A stretch of DNA of 64,000 nt from Mantamonas sphyraenae (GCA_026936335.1 JAPMXV010000015.1:186001-250000), one strand, 5' to 3'. Counted from the stretch's first letter, positions 28,628 to 39,031 are shown. Numbers and translations: made by a program. Notes: a model not told the origin generated them from the sequence alone.

Positions 28628-29565
28628 TGTGTCGATTGGTCTCTTGCTTTCGTGTGTTTCGTTTCTATATGTGCTGTGCGGTGGTCCGCGTTCTCGGAAA
28701 TTCTCGAGAAGAATGGGTTGGGGTTTCTGATCGGCGTTTGTTTGTGTGCTCAATCGGACTTGGTACACGTGTGTGTCCAGTATGGGTAGGGTTGAAACGG
28801 GAAGCGTTGGTTGGGTGGGAGGAGGGGTGGTGGTGTTGATTGGAAGAGAGAGTTCCGCGGTGAATTTGTGTGCAGCGGCGAGTTTCCTTCCTTTCGGGTG
28901 GTCGGTTTTTTTTTTGTGCTTGGGTTGGGCGAATCGGGGCTGAGGTGCACGCACAACTTTATACCTTGCGCTGCCAGCGGTACCGAGACTCACAGCTGCG
29001 TGCACGGACTGTGTGTGGGTTGATGCATGGGTGGGAGGGTATGCAGTCCGGGGGTGCGTTGGTGTGGAACGGTGACGTCACAGTGCGACGTGGGGCGGGA
29101 GATTTGGGGCGGCCCTCCTTCGGACCTTTCTTCACACGGTTCTCGCGACGCTTCTACACAAGCACAACCCTCCGAAGGAGTGTCCTGGACATGTGCACAC
29201 AAGCACAAGTGTCATGCACATGCACACAGCTTGCATGCTTGGTTGGTCATGGCACCTGTCAGTGCCCAAAAGCAGGGCTGGTGCACAAAAAGTTTCGGGC
29301 GGGAAGCACGAGAGCAAGGCGAGTCGGGAATTGCGGCGAATTCGGGGCGGCGGGGCCGTGTTTTGACGTCATCGGCCACTCGGGGCGTACGCACGGCCCG
29401 GTTGGAGATGCAGAGGATGTGAAAGGCACATGGGCGTGAGATGTGGCCATGGGGCACACACATGCAATGCGAGAGATGCAGGGGAGGTCTGTGTGGCGTG
29501 GGGCCGGGCGGTGAGAAGAAGAAAGAGAGAAAACGGGCAGCCGATGCACAGCCCTCCCCGACACA
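28628..29565. promoter_or_regulatory. Shared divergent promoter region (left copy) with two CRE sites and a TATA box
   Basis: The region lies between the start codons of the unknown gene (minus) and the bZIP gene (plus). Two perfect TGACGTCA palindromes, the classical CRE bound by many CREB/ATF-type bZIP proteins, lie at 29073-29080 and 29364-29371. A TATAAAG on the minus strand (28957-28963) lies 330 bases upstream of the unknown gene's ATG. An inverted pair, ccttcgga and tccgaagg, lies near 29119 and 29171. Both CRE cores and the TATA box are kept in the right copy. Confidence 0.6.
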
Positions 29566-31746
29566 ATGGATTTCTTTGACACGAGCGACCAGAGCTCGCA
29601 TTATCTGGACCTGGAAAGCGACCTGCTGAGCAGCCAGATGCTGCAGGGAGGGTTCGAAGACGTGATGGTGGAGTGCCACGACCCGACCTCGCCGCACAGC
29701 TTTTCGTCTACCAACTCGACCACGAGTGAGTATGTGAACAACGCAGACATGGATCTGGACCTGATGGGGGAGCTGCAGCGAGCAGATGCAGCAGTGCGTC
29801 TGCACAACGCCATGGGGCTGGAGGAGAAGCAAAAGGGAGGGGCAAACGGAGAAACGGCGGATGCAAACCAAGCAACGCTTTTGCAGGCGGCGTGCGCAGC
29901 TGCACAGCTGATGGACGTGCCGAGCGTGGGCGAGAGCCGCACTGTGGCCAAGGCGGAGGATGAGAGCGACAGCGAAAGCAGCAGCACGAGCAGTGGACGT
30001 AGCAGCGGGCGCAGCAAGAAAAAGGGCGGAAATGCGGCCAAGGCCAAGAAGAATGGCAAGGTGGCGACGTCTGCGGACGCAAGCGCGCTGGACGAACCGA
30101 TCAGCACACACCACCCGGATGGACGTCTGAAGACGGAGCAGGAGCTGCGTGAGGAGCGACGCAAGCGACGACTGCTGAAGAACCGAGAGAGTGCGCAGCT
30201 GAGCAGGCAGCGAAAGAAGAAGTACATTGAGACGCTGGAGAAGCAGGTGAGCGAGCTGAACGAAGAGAACAACCAACTGCACCGAGAGATGATTGCACTG
30301 CAGGCTGAGAACAGGCAGCTGCGGTCGCAGAACCAGGTGCTGCAGGGACTGCTGGCACCGCACGCAAACGAATCGGTGCAAGCAAAGCTGGAAGAGATGG
30401 TTGCTAGTCAGGCAAGCGACTCGATGGACGACGATGATGCAAGCAGCATGAGCAGCAGCAGCAGCGGAGAGACGCATCAGCGCAAGCGTGTGGTGACGAT
30501 CAGCAAGCCGAGCAAGAGCGGACGACGCAACTATGCGAAGCAGGAGCGACTGCAGACGACGGGCATGGTGCTTGTGGTCCTGTTCAGTGTGGGCATGCTG
30601 ATGGCACCGGGAGCCAAGAAGCTGAAGAACAAGCTGACGGGCGAGGAGCTGAACGCAGCAGCAGCGGCGGCAGCGGCGGCAGGGATGACCTACGAGGGCG
30701 AGAGTGTGCCCAAGGTGGAGGTGGGTCGTCGTGTGCTGTTGTCTGTGGGCGGCGGCGGTGGCGGCAACAGCGGCGGCAGCGGCGAGGTTGTGTCGCCGCG
30801 TGCTCGTGCTTCGCCCGCTCCGATGGAGGCGACGGAGGCAGGCAAGGGCCGCAAGCGAGGAGTGGAGGAGGTGGCGGCGATGCTGAAGGGTCAGCTGGAG
30901 CTGAACGAGCATGTGCAGGCGTCAGAGTTGGCGAGCGTGCAGGCGTCGAAGAAGCAGCGGCTGGGAGACGGAGGCAGCAAGCCGGTGATGATCATCCACG
31001 AGGAGGAGGAGGAAGAAGAGGAACATGGAGAGAGCAGCAGCGAGCTGAAGGGCGGGTGTGCAGCGAACGTCGAGGCGTACCGTGACCAGCCGCACACGTA
31101 TGTGTTTTGCGGAGACGCGTTCCAGCTGCGTGCGTCGCCGATGGACAAGGCACGCATGGAGGTGAACGCAGTGAAGGAGGAGCTGCACGCACAGGGAAGC
31201 AGCAAGATGGGTGTGGAGGAGATTGGACACGGGCAGCGCGGTTCGACGATTGGGTCGCAGCAGGAGGAGGAGACGGAGGGAGGTGAGTATGGACAGGGCG
31301 GGTTTGTGCGACGTAGCCGACGTGCACGCAAGCCTGTGCAGACTCTGGCATCGACGCAGGGGATGGGAGCAGGAATGGGAGGCGGGAAGAAGGAGGACGG
31401 GGAGGAGAAGACGGTGGGGATGATTGTTGCAGAGGAGCAGGAGAAGCGAGCGGCAGAGCGAAAGGCGATGCTGGCAAGCAGCATGGAAGGGCTGATGGGC
31501 AACGTGAGTGGAGGTGGAGGGGAGATGATGATGAAGGTGGGAGGCGGGCTGAGCATGAGTGCGGGGAAAGGGGAAGGAAGCGGACAACCGCTGCTGTCGA
31601 TTGTGTTGCCGTACAAGGCGTTCAACAGGCAGGCAGAGGATGGAGAGTTGATCCAGCTGACGTGTGAAGTGCACGGGGCAGAGCTGGTGCCGAGTGCAAA
31701 TGCGACGGCGGCGACGGTGGGGGGAGGTGCGTTGGTGCGGGCGTGA
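29566..31746 (+). CDS. Membrane-anchored bZIP transcription factor, ATF6/CREB3-like, left copy
   Basis: A 726-residue single-exon protein. The acidic N-terminal region is followed by a basic region RRKRRLLKNRESAQLSRQRK at about 200-220, then a leucine zipper (about 225-265). A single hydrophobic segment, TTGMVLVVLFSVGMLMAPG (about 329-347), follows. The segment after it, low-complexity and Gly/Glu-rich, would be lumenal. The order bZIP then one membrane helix is that of ATF6/CREB3-type factors, which are held in the ER and released by site-1 and site-2 proteases. RRVL after the helix fits the loose S1P pattern (Arg-x-hydrophobic-Leu). Release by proteolysis is inference. CRE palindromes in its own promoter suggest autoregulation. 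Confidence 0.85.
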   Translation: MDFFDTSDQSSHYLDLESDLLSSQMLQGGFEDVMVECHDPTSPHSFSSTNSTTSEYVNNADMDLDLMGELQRADAAVRLHNAMGLEEKQKGGANGETADANQATLLQAACAAAQLMDVPSVGESRTVAKAEDESDSESSSTSSGRSSGRSKKKGGNAAKAKKNGKVATSADASALDEPISTHHPDGRLKTEQELREERRKRRLLKNRESAQLSRQRKKKYIETLEKQVSELNEENNQLHREMIALQAENRQLRSQNQVLQGLLAPHANESVQAKLEEMVASQASDSMDDDDASSMSSSSSGETHQRKRVVTISKPSKSGRRNYAKQERLQTTGMVLVVLFSVGMLMAPGAKKLKNKLTGEELNAAAAAAAAAGMTYEGESVPKVEVGRRVLLSVGGGGGGNSGGSGEVVSPRARASPAPMEATEAGKGRKRGVEEVAAMLKGQLELNEHVQASELASVQASKKQRLGDGGSKPVMIIHEEEEEEEEHGESSSELKGGCAANVEAYRDQPHTYVFCGDAFQLRASPMDKARMEVNAVKEELHAQGSSKMGVEEIGHGQRGSTIGSQQEEETEGGEYGQGGFVRRSRRARKPVQTLASTQGMGAGMGGGKKEDGEEKTVGMIVAEEQEKRAAERKAMLASSMEGLMGNVSGGGGEMMMKVGGGLSMSAGKGEGSGQPLLSIVLPYKAFNRQAEDGELIQLTCEVHGAELVPSANATAATVGGGALVRA

Positions 31747-31753
31747 AGAGGGA

Positions 31754-31790
31754 GATGGATGATGGATGATGGATGATGGATGATGGATGA
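31754..31790 (+). repeat. GATGGAT-type minisatellite
   Basis: About five copies of a seven-base unit (gatggat) follow the bZIP stop codon. The right arm has a slightly altered copy at 39396-39432, including one atccagc variant unit. Confidence 0.85.
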
Positions 31791-31819
31791 AATCCCCACG
31801 TCTCTGATTGCTTGCCTGA

Positions 31820-34800
31820 CTACTTGCTGTATTGCTCTAGCCAAATCTCGTCCAGAGGTGTCTTGCGTTCGCGCAGAGTCATTTCGAGCTGCACATCGCG
31901 CAGCGCCGGCGGGAACTTGAGCAGTTGGAGCAGCAGAGGTACCATGACCCACGAAACCAGCCAACCAAAGAATGAAACCAAAAAGAGGAGAATGGAGATG
32001 ACGGCGCCGTTCCCCTCCATGAACGGATACAGGAGGCCGACGCACAAGTTGCTGAGGCCGCTGTACCAGATACTCGGGCCGGCAGAGCCAAAGGTGCGCT
32101 CGATGCGTGTCTGCGGGTGCTTGCCGTTGATTGTGTTGAAGGTGAGGCACATGTGGCCGGTCTGGTCCATGCCAATGCCAAAGGCGATGACGAGGGAGCA
32201 CAGAGTGTAAACCGTGAACTGAAAGTCGACGAGGATGAGTACGCCGAGGACACAGCCCAACGAAACAAGCATGCTTGTCATGACAATGAGAGCAGAAAAG
32301 GGATTGATGAGCAAAATGGCAGAGACGCATCCAACAGAGGCCACGGCGATCAAAGCGGCCCACAGCAGTGAGTCCGTGAGCAGCTGCTCGTTGACTGCGT
32401 CTGCCAACTCGACCGCACTGAGCTTGTAGGCCACTTCCGAACCCAGGGCCTGGGTCACACGAGCCTGCAAGTCAAAGGCCTCTTCGGCAGTGCGCGGACG
32501 ACGCACAAACATGACCATCCGAGTGCGATCGATTTCGACGCCGTTCCACATCACGTCATACCGCGCCTCCGTGGCACCCATGGCACGCAGCCCTGCGTTG
32601 AACGCGGAAGCGTCTGTTGGCAACGCAGAGGTGCCGTTCAGGGTGCCTGCGTAATCTCGCAACCAGCAGCGTGGTTGCATGCCCACAAGCCAGTTACCCT
32701 GGACAGCTTCCATGTTGTGGCACATCGTAAGCACCTTTTTGGCCACCAGCGGGTCATGGTAGGCAATGCCACGGGAGAGAAGCACCTCCAGGGTTTCAAA
32801 GGCCTCTGGGAAGCGTGCAAGTTGCTCGGCACGCCAAGCGAGCCTTTGGTCGTTCCCCGTGCCGGCGTCCTGGTACCCCACAATGATCGTCCAGGGCATA
32901 AACGCGCCGCACAGAGCCAATCCCAGCAGCGCAAGTGACAACAAGGAACAGACAGCCCAGCCCGAGCGGCGTGTTGCGTATTTGGCGCCGTACTTCTTCA
33001 GGGCAAAGCCGATGGGGATGGGCACCTCACGTTTGACAAAGGCATCGCTCATTTCGCTGATGAAACTGCGTGCAGTAGTTGCCATGTCGTCCCCGCCACG
33101 CGATTGTTCGCCCGAAAGGCGCCCTCCACTGCGTGTGCTGCCTGTGAAGCTCGTGCGTCGAGAAGACCCGTCCGCGTTGCCCTCGCCCAGGGCCACCGAA
33201 GAGTCGCGCCGGTCGCTGGCTCGCAACGACTCAATCTCCACCACTGCGCTTGCGTTTGTGTGAGCCTTGAGCATGGAGGCGCCCAGGCGGTTTGCTTCCC
33301 GTCGGGCTTCAGTTGCTTCCTGGGTCTTTTCGTCGTCGTCGGCCTCATCTTGTGCCACGGCCTGTTTGGTGCACATGCAACAGGAGCCGCGTTGCTGGGC
33401 GGATGCGTCGCGACGGTCGTTCCAGCGCATCTCGAGAGAAAGGACAGCCACAAAGAAGGTCATCTGGAAGAGAAAATCCACCGCCAGGGCGATGACCGTG
33501 GTGAGACAGAAGGCCACAGTGGCTGGAGAGGCGCCATACGTGCCAGCGAGAAAGACGGCAAGGTCGGTGAGGGTGGTCATGAAGATGGCGGTGGCCGATT
33601 CTCCAATTGCGGTTGCCATCCTGCGCTCCACACTGCCCTTGTTTGCACGGCGCACGGCAAACATGAGCACAAACACGTCGTCAACCCCAACGAGCACCGC
33701 CACAAAGTACGCCGAAATGACAAACTGGGAGGGTGGGGGGCCAAACAGCGAGAGGATGGGGACGGGCGCAGTAGCAGGCAGCGACCGTGCAGATCAATCC
33801 AGCCATGGACGAGAGAAGGTACCATCGTTCGTGCAGCGAGGCACTTGCTACTATGAGAAGAAACACCACGCCGGCGCCAGCAAGCAGGAACCCCTGGGAG
33901 GTAACCACAGCCAAAGGCTTTGCGGTGGTGACAAAAACTTCATAGTCGACAAGATCGGCGTTGGTGGAGATGACACGATTCTGGATTTCCAGCAAAACAC
34001 GCTCCACGTCGTCGTGTGCGGTCTGGTACTGTGTTGCACTGTCGTCCACATTCTGTGTGGTGGGCCAGGGAGTGCGTATGGAGCGTGTGAGCAAGGCGTC
34101 CGTGGTGGAGTCCGCGCTGGACCTTTTTTCGAAGCAGGGATTTGGAAAAAGTTTTGCGCAAACCAACCCGATCATGGGTGGTCATCGAAACTCACGGGCT
34201 GGATTTCCCACACGACACGCATGGATGTGGCACTGGTGAGGTTTCCGAAGGCATCCCGCTTGATGCCGCCAAAGAACTGAGCCGTGGGAACGGTTCCCTC
34301 TTTCTTGGTGACGGTTGCGTCTCGAAGCTGGGCCTCAGCCAACGACCAGCCTCCATGGAGCACCAAACATGGCTCTCCCTGCTTGGTCACACGCATGAGG
34401 CGTTTTTCTCTGATGTCCAGGTCGAACGAGGGTGCAGATGGCAGGCAGGCCTGCGCGAAGGTCAGTTTGTTGGTGCTCGCCTGCTCCACCGCGGTCCGCA
34501 CACGGTGCAGGCTTGCAAACCCTTCCTCGGTGAGCACGTTGCGAGGCTGCACAGTTCTGGCTGCCAACCTCTGATTGGTAAATTCGGGGGCGTTGTCGCG
34601 ATGCGTCAGGATGACATCGACGTATTGGCGAAGCCCAAATGTTTGCACGTTTTGGACAAACCCTGATTGCTGGTCAGCATAGAGCGGTGCCAGGCCACGG
34701 TGCACACGTTGGGCTTCCTGTCCTCCCAGGAGGGCCACGGCAACCACGATGCACACAACCAGCAGGATGTGACACACAGGGCGTCGGGTGACTCGCAGCG

Positions 34801-34927
34801 AGTGGTTGTAGAACGCAGCGTGCACGCGCAGGTCCGCGTTGAGACCGAGCTGCATCCACGTGGGTGACTTGACCACCTTTGCAGCTAGAACGTTGCGCTT
34901 GCGATGGTCTCGTGACGATGTTTGCAT
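31820..34927 (-). pseudogene. Patched/RND-type sterol-sensing transporter-like gene, frame broken in two places
   Basis: Three consecutive open stretches together give a Patched/NPC/RND-like layout. The first (34927-34172) has a cytoplasmic start (MQTSSRDHRKRN), one helix (VCHILLVVCIVVAVALLG) and a lumenal loop. The second (34175 to about 33775) has a short loop and sterol-sensing-domain helices. The third (about 33775-31820) has VGVDDVF, more helices, a large second loop and GIGMDQTGH, the GxxxD motifs typical of this superfamily, and ends EQYSK. The joins at about 34170 and 33775 are out of frame, and I found no GT-AG intron that mends them. Near 33775 the family-like SLFGPP lies one frame away from the preceding helix. 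Either the gene has decayed or the sequence has two indels. The right arm has lost the gene. Such proteins move lipids or other hydrophobic molecules; substrate unknown. Confidence 0.6.
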
Positions 34928-35439
34928 GTTGGGGAGAAAATTGCGATCGTCGCCGAATGGAATTGAAATGGTGGCTGTGCTGGGGCAGGGAAGTGGGAAG
35001 GAACTGTGCACGTGTGCCAGTGTGAATGACATGATGGCCGCATTGGCGATGTGTGGATGCAGTCAGGATATTGGCCATGGATGACAAGTCGGAGAGGTTT
35101 GGAGTTTGATTGCGATGACGGAGCCATTGAATTGAGGAAGGTGTGTTGTGAGCACATCCACGTGGAATGTTTGGTGTGACGCCCAAGAGAGACAGGGACA
35201 GAGAGAGAGTGTGTGTGTTTGTGGGCTGACAAGGATGGGTGTGTGTGTGTGTGGTGTGCTGCTCGGGTGCAAATCATGGGATCTCCTTTTGCTTCAGCGT
35301 CTCTGTCGTAATTATGAGCAGATCGGCTGTAAGTTGAAGAGTGTGTGTGAGTGGCGAGGAGGGTGGGATGCAGAAGGAGGATGGGGTGGGGAGGATGGAT
35401 AGAGACTGACACGAGAGATGACGGGGTGTTTGTGTGGGC
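34928..35439. other. Intergenic region between Patched/RND-type gene and eL22; no gene seen
   Basis: 512 bases between two divergent starts. The half nearer eL22 (from about 35095) is duplicated in the right arm; the rest is unique to the left. It includes a short GT-rich run (35210-35262). An upstream 5' exon of eL22 could lie here, but I cannot place one with confidence. Confidence 0.4.
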
Positions 35440-36145
35440 ATGCGCAGAAAAAAAACCACTTCGACTTTCACGGTGTCGTGCGGACAGCCCGGTGATGATG
35501 GAATCCTGGAGGCACCGCAGCTGGTGAGTTTGAAAGTGGGGTGGGAAGGATGTGTGGGAGTTGGGAAGGGTGTGAGGAGGACGGGGGCGGAGAGGGGGGA
35601 GGTGAGGAGCAGTTGTGCTTTTGCATGCGAGAGCGAGAGTGGCAAGGGCAGAGAGCAAGGGGATGGAAGGGGGGAGGACGGTGAAAGGGGATGAGGGTGG
35701 TAGGAGTGAAGGGGGGCCGTGGGATGGAGGAGGTGGTTGTTGGGAAGGGGTTGTTGAAGTGTGGGAAGGAGGAGAGAGAAAGGAGGGAAGCGGGCGTCGA
35801 GTGGCTCCGGCAATTGGCACACACACACACACACACACACACATGCTGACAACATTGCATTTGACTCTCGCGCAGGCCAACTTCTTTGTGGAGCACATCA
35901 AGGTGGACGGCAAGGTGAACAACCTGCAGGAGACTGTGTCTGTGACGGCAGCAGACAACAAGGTGACGGTGACGGTTGTTGGCCCGTTCAGCAAGCGCTA
36001 CCTGAAGTACCTGACGAAGAAGTACCTGAAGAAGCAGACACTGCGCGACTTTATGCGTGTGGTGGCCAGCAGCAAGGCCGGGTACACTGTCAAGTACTTC
36101 AAGCACACCCTGGAGGAGGACAGCGACGACGAGGAGGAGGACTAA
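35440..36145 (+). CDS. RPL22: 60S ribosomal protein eL22, left copy
   Basis: Two exons (35440-35523 and 35876-36145, intron GTGAGT...CGCAG) give 117 residues: MRRKKTTSTFTVSCGQPGDD... then ANFFVEHIKVDGK, VTVTVVGPFSKRYLKYLTKK, YLKKQTLRDFMRVVASSK and an acidic tail EEDSDDEEED. These are hallmarks of eL22, a 60S subunit RNA-binding protein. The ATG at 35440 is followed by AGA and a run of eight A. The right copy has seven A, so this start works only in the left copy. An upstream exon spliced to the CAG before the A run is the other possibility. A CA microsatellite sits near the 3' end of the intron. Confidence 0.85.
35818..35843 (+). repeat. CA microsatellite in eL22 intron (left)
   Basis: 26 bases of CA repeat 32 bases before the 3' splice site. 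The right copy (38614-38633, GT on the plus strand) has 20 bases, so the two arms differ by three units. Confidence 0.9.
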
Positions 36146-36182
36146 TCAGCTCTCTCCACCCCGAAATGAAATGTTTGCATTC

Positions 36183-36183
36183 C

Positions 36184-36214
<31 letters not shown>
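36183..36214 (+). repeat. CT/GT microsatellite between eL22 and PDI
   Basis: A CT run passing into a GT run in the 254-base convergent intergenic region between eL22 (stop 36145) and the PDI gene (stop 36400). It lies outside the inverted repeat. Confidence 0.85.
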
Positions 36215-36215
<1 letters not shown>

Positions 36216-36399
36216 CTATCTGTCTCGCTTGCTTGCGTCTTCTTGCCCCGTTTCGAGCGTGTGCACCTACAAATCACTGCAAATCAACCACACAAAGAAG
36301 GAACTGAAGGAAGCACCATCCATTGGCCTCACCTTTCCACACTCTGTGGCTCTTTCACTCGCTCATCTCATGCAGAGACCACACAGCACGGCAAGTGGA

Positions 36400-37903
36400 T
36401 CACTGGAAGGCCTTGAGGACGTTGATGCGGTACATGAAATCCGAGGCCTTGACCGGGTTGACGGCGTCGCTCTGCGAGAGACGAGTAAGACGGGCAATCT
36501 CGTTGGCCGGAAAGTCGGCGCCCTTGGCCAGGATCTTGGTCATGACCTTGACGTAGTACTTGGCACGCTTGGCGTCGGCGGCATCCACCTCGGCGGCGGC
36601 AGTCTCGGCCTTGGCCTTGACAGCCTCCTTGTCGTCGGCACCCACAAACTCGGTGGCCAGGGCATCCAGGGACTCGATGCGTCCGGCGGTGGGCAGCAGC
36701 GAGCCATCCTCCGTGCGCTGGGTGCCAGTCTTGTCGTTGAGAAAGTCCACAAAGTCCTTCACCTCGCGGCCTCCCTGGTACGCCTCGCCCTCCTTGTTGT
36801 CCTTGGGGAAGAACTTGATGGTCGGGTAGCCCGACACGCCGTACTGCGAGCACACGCTGCCGTGGGCGTCGCAGTCGATGTTGGCAACCACCACGTTCTC
36901 CTCGCCCGCGTATGCGGCCGCAACCTTCTCGTACTTGGGCATCAGTGCCTTGCAGTGTCCGCACCCTGTGTGTACCATTCCACCCCGACCCCAAGGGGAG
37001 TCATCGTGTGTCAGTTGACTTGGTGGCACTTTGCTGTGGCCCCCTCCCACCCCGTCTACGCCACACGGAAAGAAAAACCTGCATGACGTCACTCCCTCCA
37101 AGCACACGCAGTGGCACCGGTCGTTGCAACTGTGTGCACACATGCTCACTCCTTCCACTTACACGGGGCGTAGAATTCCACAAGCACATCCTTGTTCGAG
37201 TCCTTGACGATCGAGTCGAAGCTGGCAGGGGTCAGAACGTTGATGGCGGTCGGCGCCTTCTTGATCTTGGCGTACGTGCCGGCCTTCTCGTTGACCCAGC
37301 GCACCAGTTCGTCGGCGCTGCGGCCGCCGGTGTAATCTTCGGGCGTGGTGTCACCCTTCTTGAACCACTTGAGCGTGGGGAAACCGCTAACGCCGAAGCG
37401 AGAGCCCAGCGAACGGTGTGCGTCCGCGTCCACCTTGGCAATCACCACACCATCGATGTTCTTGAACGCAGTGCCCAGAAGCTCGTACTCCTGCACATAC
37501 GCATACGCGCAAACACACACACAGAGGCGTTTGCACATTGCGAGTCAGTTTTGGTCCTCCTCTCATCCTTAACGGGGCGTACAAAGGAGCCGGAAACGCG
37601 AGCAGCCGGAAACGAGAGGCGCCAAGACACTTACGGGAGCAAGGCGCTTGCAGTGACCACACCCTAACCACACACCCAGGCGCAACACGTCACACAGAGT
37701 TAGTAGACGCACACAATGACACGCACGGTCGCCATGGGTGCACACAGTCACAGGATCGACGTACAGGGGGCAAAAAACTCAACAAGGGCATCGGAGCTGC
37801 CGTCGATCACATCGTCAAAGTTGTCGGGCGTCAGATCCACGACATCGGAAGCAGCACAAGCGCAGACAATGGCCAGCAAGACAAACACAGCAAATCGCGA
37901 CAT
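36400..37903 (-). CDS. Protein disulfide isomerase, two thioredoxin domains plus ERp29-type C-terminal domain (PDI-D type)
   Basis: Four exons: 37765-37903, 37635-37663, 37163-37490 and 36400-36965. Introns 37664-37764, 37491-37634 and 36966-37162 all have GT-AG ends and restore the frame; the product is 353 residues. A signal peptide (MSRFAVFVLLAIVCACAA) is followed by two thioredoxin domains, each with FAPWCGHCK or YAPWCGHCK. Both WCGHC motifs are split by an intron within the Trp codon. A helical C-terminal domain (GRIESLDALATEFVGADD, KYYVKVMTKILAKG) matches the ERp29C part of PDI-D proteins. The C-terminus is NVLKAFQ, with no KDEL/HDEL signal, so ER retention must rest on something else or the protein leaves the ER. 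The gene occupies the spacer of the inverted duplication. Confidence 0.92.
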
Positions 37904-38311
37904 GGCAGTTTGTGTTGGACGAGAGAGTGCATTGGCGAATGGTGGGGAGGGAAAACTTACGGCACAAGACGTGGAATCTCCCGACTCTCACTACGCCAGT
38001 GGGTGTGGATAACTGGGGGCTGGGAAGCACAGACAGGCAGCAGTATTGCAGCACAATGAGGACGACAAACAACGAGGTAGCAGGAAGACTTGCACAGCCG
38101 AAAACCAGCCGTGCAGCTTGCCTGCAGCGCCCCGCTCGTCCCCGGCTGCAATGCAGGCCCTTAGCGTCTGGCCCAGCACACCCCATGCACCCCTGACAAC
38201 TCCCAGAGTGTCGGTTTCGCAATGGTGAGGGCATGCACACGTGGCAGGGTGTGTATCAATCGATAAGGGTAGACACTGTGGGGCGAAACGCAGGCGTGAA
38301 TTTGGAGCTGA
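37904..38311. promoter_or_regulatory. Upstream region of PDI and 3' flank of right eL22; no gene seen
   Basis: 408 bases between the PDI start codon and the stop of the right eL22 gene, which is transcribed toward it. A CCAAT in PDI orientation lies at 37931-37935, about 30 bases from the ATG. No complete ER-stress element was found. The inverted repeat begins at about 38306. Confidence 0.4.
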
Positions 38312-39031
38312 TTAGTCCTCCTCCTCGTCGTCGCTGTCCTCCTCCAGGGTGTGCTTGAAGTACTTGACAGTGTACCCGGCCTTGCTGCTGGCCACCACAC
38401 GCATAAAGTCGCGCAGTGTCTGCTTCTTCAGGTACTTCTTCGTCAGGTACTTCAGGTAGCGCTTGCTGAACGGGCCAACAACCGTCACCGTCACCTTGTT
38501 GTCTGCTGCCGTCACAGACACAGTCTCCTGCAGGTTGTTCACCTTGCCGTCCACCTTGATGTGCTCCACAAAGAAGTTGGCCTGCGCGAGAGTCAAATGC
38601 AATGTTGTCAGCATGTGTGTGTGTGTGTGTGTGCCAATTGCCGGAGCCACTCGACGCCCGCTTCCCTCCTTCTCTCTCCTCCTTCCCACACTTCAACAAC
38701 CCCTTCCCAACAACCAACTCCTCCATCCCACGCCCCCCCTTCACTCCTACCACCCTCATCCCCTTTCACCGTCCTCCCCCCTTCCATCCCATTGCTCTCT
38801 GCCCTTGCCACTCTCGCTCTCGCATGCAAAAGCACAACTGCTCCTCACCTCCCCCCTCTCCGCCCCCCTTCTCCTCACACCCTTCCCTATTCCCACACAT
38901 CCTTCCCACCCCACTTTCAAACTCACCAGCTGCGGTGCCTCCAGGATTCCATCATCACCGGGCTGTCCGCACGACACCGTGAAAGTCGAAGTGGTTTTTT
39001 TCTGCGCATGCCCACACAAACACCCCGTCAT
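38312..39031 (-). CDS. RPL22: 60S ribosomal protein eL22, right copy
   Basis: Exon 2 (38312-38581) encodes the same 89 C-terminal residues as the left copy (ANFFVEHIKV to EEDSDDEEED). Exon 1 ends at 38927 before a GTGAGT donor. The A run after ATG 39009 has seven A here rather than eight, so starting at that ATG gives a shifted, early-ending peptide. Starting 22 bases upstream at ATG 39031 gives MTGCLCGHAQKKTTSTF and then the eL22 sequence in frame. So the two copies need different N-termini, or a spliced upstream exon, or one of them is defective. The intron carries a 20-base GT microsatellite at 38614-38633. Confidence 0.7.

Larger units (their letters stand above)
26635..36153 (+). repeat. 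Left arm of a large inverted duplication
   Basis: The sequence from about 26635 to 36153 matches the reverse complement of 38306-44540. It holds the unknown-protein gene (27149), the bZIP gene (29566), the Patched/RND-type gene (31820) and eL22 (35440). Similarity stops just upstream of the PKR1-like start codon on one side and 8 bases past the eL22 stop on the other. About 3.26 kb (roughly 31840-35095) has no partner in the right arm. Introns and intergenic DNA are also alike, so this is a segmental duplication, not just protein similarity. Confidence 0.92.

Noticed and set aside
28685-28715. Heat-shock element (TTC/GAA repeats near ttctcggaaattctcgagaagaa)
   Set aside because: The TTC and GAA blocks are not spaced by two bases as the element requires.
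29212-30912. 566-codon open frame opposite the bZIP gene (and its mirror at 40273-41619)
   Set aside because: Low-complexity His/Leu/Gln text antisense to a clear bZIP; follows from the GC-rich codon pattern.
33720-33790. A 61-base intron (GTCGCT...CCCAG) mending the Patched/RND-type frame
   Set aside because: It gives an open frame but has a poor donor and would remove the conserved SLFGPP segment.
37925-37980. ER-stress element upstream of PDI
   Set aside because: A CCAAT and a CGTGG-type core are present, but their order and spacing do not match the CCAAT-N9-CCACG element.
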